This document shows positions 17,209 to 25,153 of a DNA stretch of 64,000 nt, piece by piece. A program made the position numbers and the translations under genes. This DNA comes from Pseudomonas putida (GTDB taxonomy: Bacteria; Pseudomonadota; Gammaproteobacteria; Pseudomonadales; Pseudomonadaceae): the NCBI RefSeq assembly GCF_028682635.1, contig NZ_JANHLK010000030.1, forward strand, positions 1 to 64,000. The letters are read 5' to 3'. Under the pieces are notes generated by a model. That model did not search any database, was not told where the DNA came from, and worked only from the letters and a program-made list of their open reading frames with translations. Numbering within the stretch: the stretch's first letter is position 1; each line of letters opens with the position of its first letter.

Positions 17209-17334
17209 ATGCCATGGAAGCGCGCCTGGAAAAACGTGATTCTCGGTTTGCGCATTTCTGATGCCAAGGCGAGCGCGATACAGGCCTTGACCGAAGTAGG
17301 GTTGGCCCACCGAAGGAACAGACGGGTTTTTTGA
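17209..17334 (+). pseudogene. Sulfonate ABC transporter ATPase remnant (SsuB/TauB fragment)
   Basis: A 41-codon frame reads WKNVILGLRISDAKASAIQALTEVGLAHR, which matches the segment between Walker A and the signature motif in SsuB/TauB ATPases (normally ...NVxxGLR...A...L..VGL...). Walker A, the signature and Walker B are all absent. Its place right after the permease remnant supports the assignment. Confidence 0.62.
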
Positions 17335-17387
17335 ATGGGCGCGCAAAAAATCACCCGTGTGAATAATGCTGCGCGTACGCTCGCAGG

Positions 17388-17421
<34 letters not shown>

Positions 17422-18415
17422 CTCCATCACATCTTCATACACCACGGGTGTTGCTAATTTACACCAACCCGAAGACGCCCCTAGGGCTGACCTGTTAGGT
17501 GCTATAGCCGTCTTCTGCTGAATCTCAGGGCGATGGTGCGCACTTCCAAATGAAACCGATGGTGCAATTCTTGGCGTCAAGATTTAAAGAGTAGCAAGTC
17601 CAAGTGGCCATGCACACGAAGACTATCGGAGGAGGGGTGCGGCAACCTGAGCGAAATTTTTGAAGTGGGCAATCTACCGGTCACAGGTTTCGTGGGGCCT
17701 TGAAGCAAATATGGCCCCGCGCCCCAAGAATAATAGAATTTACTAATGACTATAATATTATTTATATGAATAAAATATCAAAGTAATAATGATAAAAAAG
17801 AATATTAGCTTATGGCAAAAAGGCATTATATTTTTGTTATTGATTCCTTTAAGTTTGGCTACAACAACCTACCCCTACCTCGGATGGTACCCGTCGTGAT
17901 CAGAATTCTGCCGCCTGCCAGGACAATCAATCCCTGGCACGCGCTACAGAAACGTAGGAAGGGAGTTCAGCTTATGTTGCCTATTCAACTGCTTAGCCCG
18001 ATCGCCAACGGGCACTGCTCCGCCCCCTCGCCGGCCTCTCTCCTCACACGTGGTCCAGACTGCTGATACACCCTTGGAAATTGCGCGCACCGCGCTGTCG
18101 CGACGACAGCGCGAATGCCCGACTTCACGATTTTGTTTCGTGGCTGCGATGCCAGCCACTGTTGGAGTGGATATGAAGCAAGTTTCACAACGTGCCTTGG
18201 CATCGAGCCCCTGCTGGCGTTGGACATGCTGTCAGGCACAGTTGAGGCGCAGGAAGAAACAAAGGACGCCGAGCAGCACCATGGTCAGCAGCTACGGCGC
18301 CTATTCGCGCTGCGGTTTGCCGGCGGGTACCACTACAACCGGTTGACCCACGTCTACTAAGGCCAGCACTTGCTAGCACCTGAAAAAGCACCGCATAGCG
18401 TGCGAGGAATAGAAC
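17422..18415. other. Decayed intergenic region before the amino acid ABC operon
   Basis: About 1 kb with no gene I can support. It holds an AT-rich stretch (17740-17810) and a perfect hairpin: CGCGCTGTCG (18091-18100), a CGA loop, CGACAGCGCG (18104-18113). Short frames at 17812-18066 and 18115-18360 have no motif or ribosome site. The last 50 bases should carry the promoter of the downstream operon. Confidence 0.4.
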
Positions 18416-19387
18416 ATGCCCATTGTCGCCAAACCCTACGACCTGATTAATGAGATTTCGGATTACCCTGTACCCCAGAGCCGCGTATCAACCCCGATCA
18501 AGGCTCTGCAAGTGGTGCCGGCCCGGCACCCCTGGCGCTGGGCGGGGTCGATCTTCGCTGCGCTGGTGCTGTTGGCCATCGTGTACTCCCTGGCCACCAA
18601 CCCGCGCTGGGAATGGGACGTCTTCGGGCAATGGTTCTTCTCGCCGTCGGTGTTGCGCGGCCTAGGCCAGACGCTGTTGCTGACTTTGCTCAGCACGGTG
18701 TTCAGCATCATTTTCGGCACAGCGCTGGCCCTGGCGCGGCTGTCGGGATCGCCGTTGTTGGCGGGCCTGGCCTGGGGCTATATCTGGTTTTTCCGTTCGA
18801 TGCCGGCACTGCTGGTGCTGATCATCCTCTACAACTTTGCCTACCTGTACGACCACATCGTCCTAGGTGTGCCGTTCACCGACCTGGTCTTCGCCGAATG
18901 GTCGACGGTGGATGTGCTCAGTCAATTTACCGTGGCGGTGCTGGGCTTGAGCCTGATGCAGGCGGCCTACGCGGCGGAGATCATTCGCGGCGGGTTGATT
19001 GGGGTCGACGCCGGCCAGCATGAAGCGGCTGCCGCCTTGGGCCTGCCGGCGACGCGACGGGTGTTCCGTATCATCCTGCCCCAGGCGCTACGTTCGATCC
19101 TGCCTTCGGGTTTCAACGAAATCATCGGCCTGGTCAAGGGCACGTCCATCGTTTACGTGCTGGCCTTGCCGGAGCTGTTCTACACCGTGCAGGTCATCTA
19201 CAACCGCACCCAGGCGGTGATCCCGTTGCTGATCGTTGCGACGGTCTGGTACCTGATCATCACCACCTTGCTCACCAGCGCCCAGTACTACGTCGAACGC
19301 CACTTTGCGCGGGGCACCGCGAGAGTGTTGCCGCCGACGCCGTTGCAGCGCGTGCGCCGCTGGCTCAAGGAGAAGTCCCATGAGTGA
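18416..19387 (+). CDS. Polar amino acid ABC transporter permease
   Basis: The 323-residue protein is a HisM/GlnP-type permease. It has a first membrane segment near residues 45-63 and a second group from residue 80. The EAA-like loop is HEAAAALGLPATRRVFRIILPQALRSILPSGFNEIIGLVKGTSIV. The N-terminal extension before the first segment is longer than in most relatives. It overlaps the ATPase gene by eight bases, and the operon continues with a binding protein, an amine oxidase and RidA. One permease gene suggests a homodimeric channel. The substrate is probably an amino acid or amine that is oxidised after import. Confidence 0.93.
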   Translation: MPIVAKPYDLINEISDYPVPQSRVSTPIKALQVVPARHPWRWAGSIFAALVLLAIVYSLATNPRWEWDVFGQWFFSPSVLRGLGQTLLLTLLSTVFSIIFGTALALARLSGSPLLAGLAWGYIWFFRSMPALLVLIILYNFAYLYDHIVLGVPFTDLVFAEWSTVDVLSQFTVAVLGLSLMQAAYAAEIIRGGLIGVDAGQHEAAAALGLPATRRVFRIILPQALRSILPSGFNEIIGLVKGTSIVYVLALPELFYTVQVIYNRTQAVIPLLIVATVWYLIITTLLTSAQYYVERHFARGTARVLPPTPLQRVRRWLKEKSHE

Positions 19388-20165
19388 AGTCGCTTCCGCC
19401 TTGCGCGCCGGGCGCATCCAGATCCAGGGTCTGGGCAAGCGCTTTGGCAACCAGCAGGTGCTCAAGGACATCGACCTGACCATTGAACCGGGCAAGGTCA
19501 CGGTAATCCTCGGGCCGTCCGGCTCGGGCAAATCCACGCTGCTGCGCACCATCAACCACCTGGAAAAAATCGACAGCGGGCACATCACCATCGACGGTGA
19601 ATACGTCGGCTATCGACGCAAAGGCGACCTGCTCTATGAGCTCAAGGAGCGCGAGATTCTCAAGCGTCGCATCGACGTCGGTTTCGTGTTCCAGAACTTC
19701 AATTTGTTCCCGCACCTCACCGCCTGGGAAAACATCGCCGAAGCTCCTCTGGCCCACAAACGCTGGAGCAAGGCTCAGGCACAAGCCAACGCCAGTGAGC
19801 TGCTGGCCAAGGTCGGCCTCGCGGACAAGGTCGATGCCTACCCGCGCCAGCTGTCCGGTGGCCAGCAACAGCGGGTTGCCATCGCCCGCGCTCTGGCGCT
19901 GGACCCCAAAGTCCTGCTGTTCGATGAACCCACCTCAGCCCTTGACCCGGAACTGGTCGGCGAGGTGCTCGACGTGATCAAGGGCCTGACACAGTTGGGC
20001 GTAACCCTGGTGATCGTCACCCACGAAATCGGTTTTGCCCGCGAAGTGGCCGACCACGTGGTGTTTCTCTGCGACGGCCAATTGATCGAGGAAGGGCCGC
20101 CCGAACAGATTTTCCGTCAACCCCGACATCCCCGCACCGTGGCCTTTCTCGGCAAGGTGCTGTGA
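19380..20165 (+). CDS. Polar amino acid ABC transporter ATPase
   Basis: The 261-residue ATPase starts at ATG 19380, overlapping the permease end; a start at 19305 lies too far inside the permease. All ABC motifs are present: Walker A GPSGSGKST, Q-loop FVFQNFNLFPHLT, signature LSGGQQQR, Walker B VLLFDEPTSALDPE and H-loop VTHEIGFA. An insert (GYRRKGDLLYELKEREILKRR) between Walker A and the Q-loop matches the GlnQ/HisP subgroup variants with a long beta hairpin. It powers the adjacent permease. Confidence 0.95.
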   Translation: MSEVASALRAGRIQIQGLGKRFGNQQVLKDIDLTIEPGKVTVILGPSGSGKSTLLRTINHLEKIDSGHITIDGEYVGYRRKGDLLYELKEREILKRRIDVGFVFQNFNLFPHLTAWENIAEAPLAHKRWSKAQAQANASELLAKVGLADKVDAYPRQLSGGQQQRVAIARALALDPKVLLFDEPTSALDPELVGEVLDVIKGLTQLGVTLVIVTHEIGFAREVADHVVFLCDGQLIEEGPPEQIFRQPRHPRTVAFLGKVL

Positions 20166-20194
20166 GTTTTCCATTCCTTCAAGGAGTACTGCCC

Positions 20195-21142
20195 ATGTTA
20201 GTAAATACCGCCCGTGTGGCCTTGTTGGCGATTGCCGTCAGCGCTGGCCTGCCGCTGATCGCTACACCAAGCGCCATCGCTTCCACCGTGCAACAGGTCG
20301 ACCTCAGCCCTGACCGCCAGCGCATCCATGTGCCACGCAACGAGGCCGCCATCGCGCAGATCCCGGCGGGCTTCAAGTTCGCCCAGCCCGGAAAATTCAC
20401 CGTGGCCGTCTCCGCCACTGCTGGGCCGCCACTGGCGCTGCTGGCCAACGACGACAAAACCATCATCGGCAGCGAAGCCGATACCGCGCAGTTGATCGCC
20501 GACAGCCTGGGGCTGCAATTGAACGTGGTGCTAACTAGCTGGGAGGACTGGCCCCTGGGCGTCAGCTCGGGCAAATTCGACGCGGTGATCAGCAACGTCA
20601 CTGTGACCGAAGCGCGCAAAAAACGCTTTGACTTTGCCACCTACCGCCAGGATGTACTGGGTTTTTACGTCAAGACAACCAACAAGATAAGCGAGATTCA
20701 ACAGGCGTCGGACATTGCTGGGCTGAAGATCATCGTCGATTCCGGCACCAACCAGGAAAAAGTCCTGTTGGCGTGGAACGATTCCAATGAAAAGGCCGGC
20801 CTCAAGCCAGCGCTGCTGCAGTACTTCGACGACAAAGCCGCCGCGCAATTGGCCGTGCAGTCCGGTCGCAGCGATGCGCTGTTCGGCCCTAACTCGGTGT
20901 ACGCCTACTCGGCCGCGATCACTGGCGGCATCAAACGCGTGGGCACCGTGAATGGTGGCTGGCCGTTGCAGGCCGATATCGCCGTGACCACGCGCAAGGA
21001 CAACGGCCTGGTCAGGCCGATCAATACCGCCCTGGAAGGCGCGCTTGCCGGGGGCCAATACGAGCAGGTGCTGCAGCGCTGGGGCCTGGAAGTGGAGCGC
21101 GTCGACAAGTCGCTGATCAACCCACCTGGCTTGCCGGATTGA
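20195..21142 (+). CDS. Periplasmic binding protein of the amino acid ABC transporter
   Basis: The 315-residue protein starts at ATG 20195, with AAGGAG upstream. A signal peptide (LVNTARVALLAIAVSAGLPLIATPSAIAS) precedes the mature SBP_bac_3 fold. Typical landmarks are GSEADTAQLIADSLGLQLNVVLTSWEDWPLGVSSGKFDAVISNVTVTEARKKRFDFATYR and, in the second lobe, IIVDSGTNQEKVLL. It delivers its ligand to the permease encoded upstream. The Arg and Asp that clamp amino acid ligands in this family cannot be placed with certainty by eye, so the ligand is open. Confidence 0.93.
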   Translation: MLVNTARVALLAIAVSAGLPLIATPSAIASTVQQVDLSPDRQRIHVPRNEAAIAQIPAGFKFAQPGKFTVAVSATAGPPLALLANDDKTIIGSEADTAQLIADSLGLQLNVVLTSWEDWPLGVSSGKFDAVISNVTVTEARKKRFDFATYRQDVLGFYVKTTNKISEIQQASDIAGLKIIVDSGTNQEKVLLAWNDSNEKAGLKPALLQYFDDKAAAQLAVQSGRSDALFGPNSVYAYSAAITGGIKRVGTVNGGWPLQADIAVTTRKDNGLVRPINTALEGALAGGQYEQVLQRWGLEVERVDKSLINPPGLPD

Positions 21143-21158
21143 ATCCTACAAGGGAGCA

Positions 21159-22748
21159 ATGGATATGGGACTGACACGACGTGAAGCGCTGTCCAGCATC
21201 GCCGCCGTAGGGGGGGGGGAAGCGGTCAAGGATGCACTGGCGGTATTGGGGCTGGGGCCGTCGTCACACCGGCGACCGCAACCTTTGAAACTCAAGGAAG
21301 GCTTGGGGCAGGGCACCCGCGTGCTGGTGCTTGGCGCCGGGATAGCCGGGCTGGTCACCGCCCTGGAACTGACCCGCGCCGGGTTCTCCGTGCAAGTGCT
21401 GGAAGCCCGTGATCGGGTGGGCGGTCGCACTTGGACCCTACGCAATGGTGACCGGGTGGATTACAAGGACGGCCGCACGCAAACCGCGGCATTTGACCCA
21501 AGCCTGTATTTCAATGCCGGGGCGGCACGGATCCCCAGCCAGCACCGCACGATCCTCGACTACTGCAGTGAGCTGGGCGTGCCCCTGGAAGTTCTGGTCA
21601 ACAGCAGCCATGGCGCCCAGGTACGTCCAGACTTGGCGCAGCCCGCATTCACCGTGGGCCAGGCAAGCAACGATGCGCGGGGGCACCTGTCAGGCTTGCT
21701 GGCCACGGCGGTGCAGCGAGATGCCCTCGACGATGTATTGAGCAGTGAAGAACGAGCCCGTTTGCTGGCTTTTCTGCAGGTGTATGGCGACCTGTCGCAG
21801 GAGCTGGCGTATGAAGGCAGCCTGCGTTCCGGTCATCTGGAATCGCCTGCGCACCCCGGGGCATTGCCGGCCAGCCTGCATCCTATTGACCTCGAGCGGT
21901 TGTTGCATCCCGAGTTATGGGGCGCATTGATGCACTCCGAATTTCCGGAATTTTCGGCCACGATGTTCCAGCCTGTCGGCGGCATGGACCGTATCACCGA
22001 TGCGTTCTACCAGCGTGTCAACGAGCAGGTGCAACTGGGCGCCCAGGTACGGCAGATCCGCCAACTCGAAGACGGCGTAGCAGTCACCTACCACGATAAA
22101 CACAGCGGTCGCGAACAGGTGGTGCGCGCCGATTACCTGGTCTCCACCTTGCCGTTGCCGCTACTGGCCATGCTCGATACTGATTTCAGCGACCCGATCA
22201 AGGCCGCCCTGCTCAGCACCCGCAATGACCAGGCAACCAAGGTGGCGTGGCAATCCCCGCGCTTCTGGGAGACCGATTACCGCACCTACGGCGGCTTGTC
22301 CTGGATCGAGCACCCGGCGCGACTACTGTGGTACCCCAGCAACGACTTGAACACCCGCGACGGTCTATTGGTGGCGGGTTATGTGACCGGGGAGGGCGCC
22401 GACGTGTTTGGCGCGCAACCATTCGACGCACAGTACGCCACTTCTAGGGAGGCGGTGGAGTTGCTGCACCCGGGTTACTCGCGCCACCTGTGCAACCCGC
22501 TGGCGGTGTCTTGGGAAAAGATCCCCTACAGCGAAGGCCCTTGGCTGCAACGCGAGCATTTCCCGGCGGATGCCAGCGCCTTGCTGGAAGAGCCCTACGG
22601 TCGGGTGTACTTCGCCGGCGATGGCCTGGTGCAGAGCGGCGTCGGCATCTGGCAGGAGTCGGCGGCCAACTCGGCGAGGCATGTGGTTGGTCAATTGGCA
22701 GAACGGGTTGTTCAACAACGACAGACAGCGGCCCTCGCCGCGTCCTAA
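21159..22748 (+). CDS. Flavin-containing amine/L-amino acid oxidase
   Basis: The 529-residue enzyme has the FAD fold VLVLGAGIAGLVTALELTRAGFSVQVLEARDRVGGRTWT near residue 53, and the amine oxidase C-terminal FAD motif VYFAGDGLVQSGVGIWQESAANSARHV. The N-terminus LTRREALSSIAAVGG looks like a twin-arginine leader, so export is possible but unproven. A run of ten G bases lies inside this leader and could shift the frame by slippage or be a sequencing risk. Amine oxidases of this type turn L-amino acids or amines into imines, giving H2O2 and, after hydrolysis, ammonia. The RidA gene 11 bases on would deaminate the imine product, a strong functional pairing. Confidence 0.9.
   Translation: MDMGLTRREALSSIAAVGGGEAVKDALAVLGLGPSSHRRPQPLKLKEGLGQGTRVLVLGAGIAGLVTALELTRAGFSVQVLEARDRVGGRTWTLRNGDRVDYKDGRTQTAAFDPSLYFNAGAARIPSQHRTILDYCSELGVPLEVLVNSSHGAQVRPDLAQPAFTVGQASNDARGHLSGLLATAVQRDALDDVLSSEERARLLAFLQVYGDLSQELAYEGSLRSGHLESPAHPGALPASLHPIDLERLLHPELWGALMHSEFPEFSATMFQPVGGMDRITDAFYQRVNEQVQLGAQVRQIRQLEDGVAVTYHDKHSGREQVVRADYLVSTLPLPLLAMLDTDFSDPIKAALLSTRNDQATKVAWQSPRFWETDYRTYGGLSWIEHPARLLWYPSNDLNTRDGLLVAGYVTGEGADVFGAQPFDAQYATSREAVELLHPGYSRHLCNPLAVSWEKIPYSEGPWLQREHFPADASALLEEPYGRVYFAGDGLVQSGVGIWQESAANSARHVVGQLAERVVQQRQTAALAAS
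21210..21219 (+). repeat. Ten-G homopolymer inside the amine oxidase leader
   Basis: Ten G bases in a row near codon 18 of the amine oxidase. Gain or loss of one base would abolish the protein, so it is a candidate contingency tract, or a place to check base calling. Confidence 0.9.
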
Positions 22749-22759
22749 GGAGACATAGC

Positions 22760-23194
22760 ATGAGCGACAGCATTCAACGCACCAGCGTCGGCAATTTCCC
22801 GATCTCGCAAACCGTGACCGTACCGGCCTCCGCCAGCCTGTTCTTCGTCAGCGGCACCTTGCCGGACCTCGCTGACCCACAAGCCCCGGCAGGCACGCCA
22901 GCGGCTTATGGCAACACCGAAGTGCAGACGGTTTCGGTATTCAACAAGTTGCGTAAGATCCTTCAGCAGCAACACCTGGACCTGGGCGATATCGTGCAGT
23001 TGCGGGTATTCCTGGTCGGCGCCGAGGAAACCGGCGGCAAGCTGGATTTCGACGGGCTGCAAGCCGGGTATACGCAGTTTTTCGGTACCCCCGAGCAGCC
23101 CAATAAGCCGGCGCGCACGGCCTTGCAAGTGGTGGCCCTGCCATTGGCCGGCGCGCTAGTGGAAGTCGAAGCAGTCGCCGCCAGAATCGCTTGA
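22760..23194 (+). CDS. RidA (YjgF/YER057c) family protein
   Basis: The 144-residue protein starts at ATG 22760 after TAAGGAG. It has the RidA layout: LFFVSGTLPDLADP, VFNKLRKILQQQHLDLGDIVQLRVFLVG, and RTALQVVALPLAGALVEVEAVA. Arg in PARTALQV is the residue that binds the carboxylate of the imine in active members. RidA proteins hydrolyse reactive 2-imino acids. In this operon it would process the product of the preceding oxidase. A specialised member of the family (not the housekeeping RidA) is likely, given the operon setting. Confidence 0.92.
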   Translation: MSDSIQRTSVGNFPISQTVTVPASASLFFVSGTLPDLADPQAPAGTPAAYGNTEVQTVSVFNKLRKILQQQHLDLGDIVQLRVFLVGAEETGGKLDFDGLQAGYTQFFGTPEQPNKPARTALQVVALPLAGALVEVEAVAARIA

Positions 23195-23612
23195 TCGCAG
23201 GCGTCGGTCTTTCTGACCCTGTCACTACCGGATACCGGGCTTCGGCGCCACTGCGCCCAAGCCCCGTAGCTGAGACTTTATGTCATGCTCGGCATAGCCT
23301 GGCCGCAACCTGCTGGGGCGCTAATTAGTAGGAAAGACTGTGAAGCGGGACGACGATGAATAGGCTTCTGACTGTTCCTCCGAAATCGAGCAGATGCGCA
23401 AAGCGACGAGCCACAACAGGTTGACCAATCGCAGCCGAGCCGCCAGGAGCGGCGTGGTTGGAGGCTGCGACAGTTTTAATTCTCTAGCATCTGGCGCCCA
23501 AGCTGCATTTCCGCCCGTTGCGACTGTTTTGCGCTTTCTCCAAACAAGGCTGAAGCCCAGGGATTCCGGGGTTCAATTGCGACAGTTTTAATTCTCTAAA
23601 TTCAATCCGGAA
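23195..23612. other. Decayed region with a 21-bp direct repeat
   Basis: The same 21 bases (ending CAGTTTTAATTCTCTA) occur at 23466-23486 and 23578-23598, with 112 bases from start to start. They lie directly before palindromic element copy B, so they may belong to the same decayed insertion sequence. No gene is supported here. Confidence 0.6.
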
Positions 23613-23700
23613 GATAAGGGCGATGGTGTCCACGTATTTTTAAGTGGAGAACATCACCCTTATCCCTAGAGTCGGGTAGATGACTTCGCCGGACGGTTAC
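23613..23700 (+). repeat. 88-bp palindromic element, copy B (IS66-like end)
   Basis: Same length, same start (GATAAGGG) and same kind of end (TTCGCCGGACGGTTAC) as copy A at 8284-8371. It contains a strong imperfect palindrome: GGGCGATGGTGTCCAC with GTGGAGAACATCACCC around a TATTTTTAA centre. From its right edge inward it reads GTAACCGTCCGGCGAA, an IS66-like terminal repeat. Confidence 0.68.
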
Positions 23701-23939
23701 ACTCGACATTCCTTAACCCTCAATGGAGCTGCGTCTTGATGGCAGCGTCCCCCTTCCGCTGCGCATACTCTGATCAGGTATCAACAGTCAGTGCAGGCGT
23801 AGATTGAGGGTTAAGTCCATCGAGTCCTGCGGAAAGAGGCAAGAAGGGCAGACACAGATTTTGAGAGTCGGTGTTTCCGGTTTGGTTGACAGGCGATAAG
23901 TATATGGACTGAGGTATAGGTATCGCCTCGGATGAACTT
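23701..23939. other. Intergenic region between the IS relic and the FMN reductase
   Basis: The 239 bases carry no supported gene; a 62-codon minus-strand frame at 23774-23962 overlaps the reductase end and has no motif. Confidence 0.4.
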
Positions 23940-24497
23940 CTACGGGATAACCTTGATTTCACGAATCAAATCATCAACGGCGGCAAGCATGAACTTAATC
24001 GTTTTTTCATCAATGAAACTGCCGTCCTGAATCTTTTGATTGACACCCGGAATGACTATCTGTGGGCTGCAAATGACTCTGGAAAGGGTTGCCGACAGCG
24101 TTTCCCGCAGCTGTGCCTGAGCGCGCACCCCGCCCAGTACGCCAGGTGAAGACGTCATGATAAGCACGGGTTTATTTTTCAGCGGTGAGTTGAATCCCGG
24201 GCGGGATGCCCAATCCAGCGCATTTTTCAGTACGCCGGAAGTGCCGTAGTTATATTCAGGCGAACAAATGACCAGTCCATCGGATTGGGCGATGGCCTCT
24301 TTCAGCGCTGCCACCGATGCAGGCAGCATCTGTGCTTCGAGATCTGCGTTGTAAAGGGGGATGTCATTCAGTGCGAAGAGACTCATTTCTGCCTGGTGGC
24401 CTAATCGATTGGAGAGGGTATTGAGTACCGCTGTATTGGCAGACTGTGAACGCAGGCTGCCTGAAATGCCGAGTAGTCGAAGGGCGAGAGTGGCCAT
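23940..24497 (-). CDS. NAD(P)H-dependent FMN reductase
   Basis: The 185-residue flavodoxin-like protein has the family signature GSLRSQSANTAVL (FMN phosphate loop, residues 14-26), SPEYNYGTSGVLKNALDWASRPG near residue 79, and the TSSPGVLGGVRAQAQLRETL segment. It reduces free FMN, quinones or chromate using NAD(P)H. It is the last gene of a four-gene minus-strand unit (DUF1185, alcohol dehydrogenase, cupin, reductase), 34 bases from the cupin gene. It may reduce a quinone intermediate of the pathway, or provide reduced flavin. The FAD monooxygenase in this cluster is of the one-component type and should not need it. Confidence 0.9.
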   Translation of the reverse strand: MATLALRLLGISGSLRSQSANTAVLNTLSNRLGHQAEMSLFALNDIPLYNADLEAQMLPASVAALKEAIAQSDGLVICSPEYNYGTSGVLKNALDWASRPGFNSPLKNKPVLIMTSSPGVLGGVRAQAQLRETLSATLSRVICSPQIVIPGVNQKIQDGSFIDEKTIKFMLAAVDDLIREIKVIP

Positions 24498-24531
24498 AAG
24501 AGTCCTTACCAGAGAGATGAATAATCAAAAA

Positions 24532-25083
24532 TCACACAGCCTCTTTCTTTGGGAGTGACACACCGATCATCACAAACAGTGCCCGGGCAATCCCCTCACT
24601 TCTGTTGCGCCAAGCGTGCCGTGTACCATTTTGAATGACGATGTCGCCCGCCTTAACGAGGCGGCTCTTACCGTTATCCAGCTCCAGCCACATCTCACCT
24701 TCCAGAATGATTCCGTAATCGATGGTAGCGGTGGTGTGCATGCCCGGATTTTCCGCTTCAAAGCTTTCGATCAGGCCAGGCAAAGCCGCCCCCAACTCTT
24801 CATAGGCCCGGACACCATCGACGGGGTTCTGCATGATCGAGTCTGGTGGGAAATCGAACATGGCGATGCTTGTGCCACCTTGCGGAGGAATCAGCGAAGA
24901 GTAATCCATGGTGGGATCTCGCTCTTGATCGAGGCGAACCGGATTTGCTGGTGTCGCCCACAACTGCGCCATGGCATGCCCGGGGATTGAGGCAAAAGAT
25001 TGAGCCCTTGGGGCAAAGTCATCTGAAACGAACACGGAGTTACCCTGTTCGTCGTGGCCGGTCACGATTCTTCTTATTTTCAT
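24532..25083 (-). CDS. Cupin-domain protein
   Basis: The 183-residue protein is taken from ATG 25083. The conserved beta barrel lies in the C-terminal half: GMHTTATIDYGIILEGEMWLELDNG (motif 1, with His and Glu as metal-ligand candidates) and AGDIVIQNGTRHAWRNRS (motif 2 His). Motif 1 has HTT where many cupins have HxH, which is common in this small subgroup. Such proteins often accompany aromatic or ketone degradation genes, but few have a proven reaction. Co-transcription with an alcohol dehydrogenase and an FMN reductase supports a catabolic role. Confidence 0.86.
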   Translation of the reverse strand: MKIRRIVTGHDEQGNSVFVSDDFAPRAQSFASIPGHAMAQLWATPANPVRLDQERDPTMDYSSLIPPQGGTSIAMFDFPPDSIMQNPVDGVRAYEELGAALPGLIESFEAENPGMHTTATIDYGIILEGEMWLELDNGKSRLVKAGDIVIQNGTRHAWRNRSEGIARALFVMIGVSLPKKEAV

Positions 25084-25153
25084 GCGCATTACTCAATGAG
25101 CGGACAGGGAGGCAGCGAGGGAGGGCAGATACCACTCCGCTCGCTACGTTCAT

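Noticed and set aside
18115..18360. 81-codon frame before the amino acid ABC permease
   Set aside because: No ribosome site or motif; probably non-coding or decayed.
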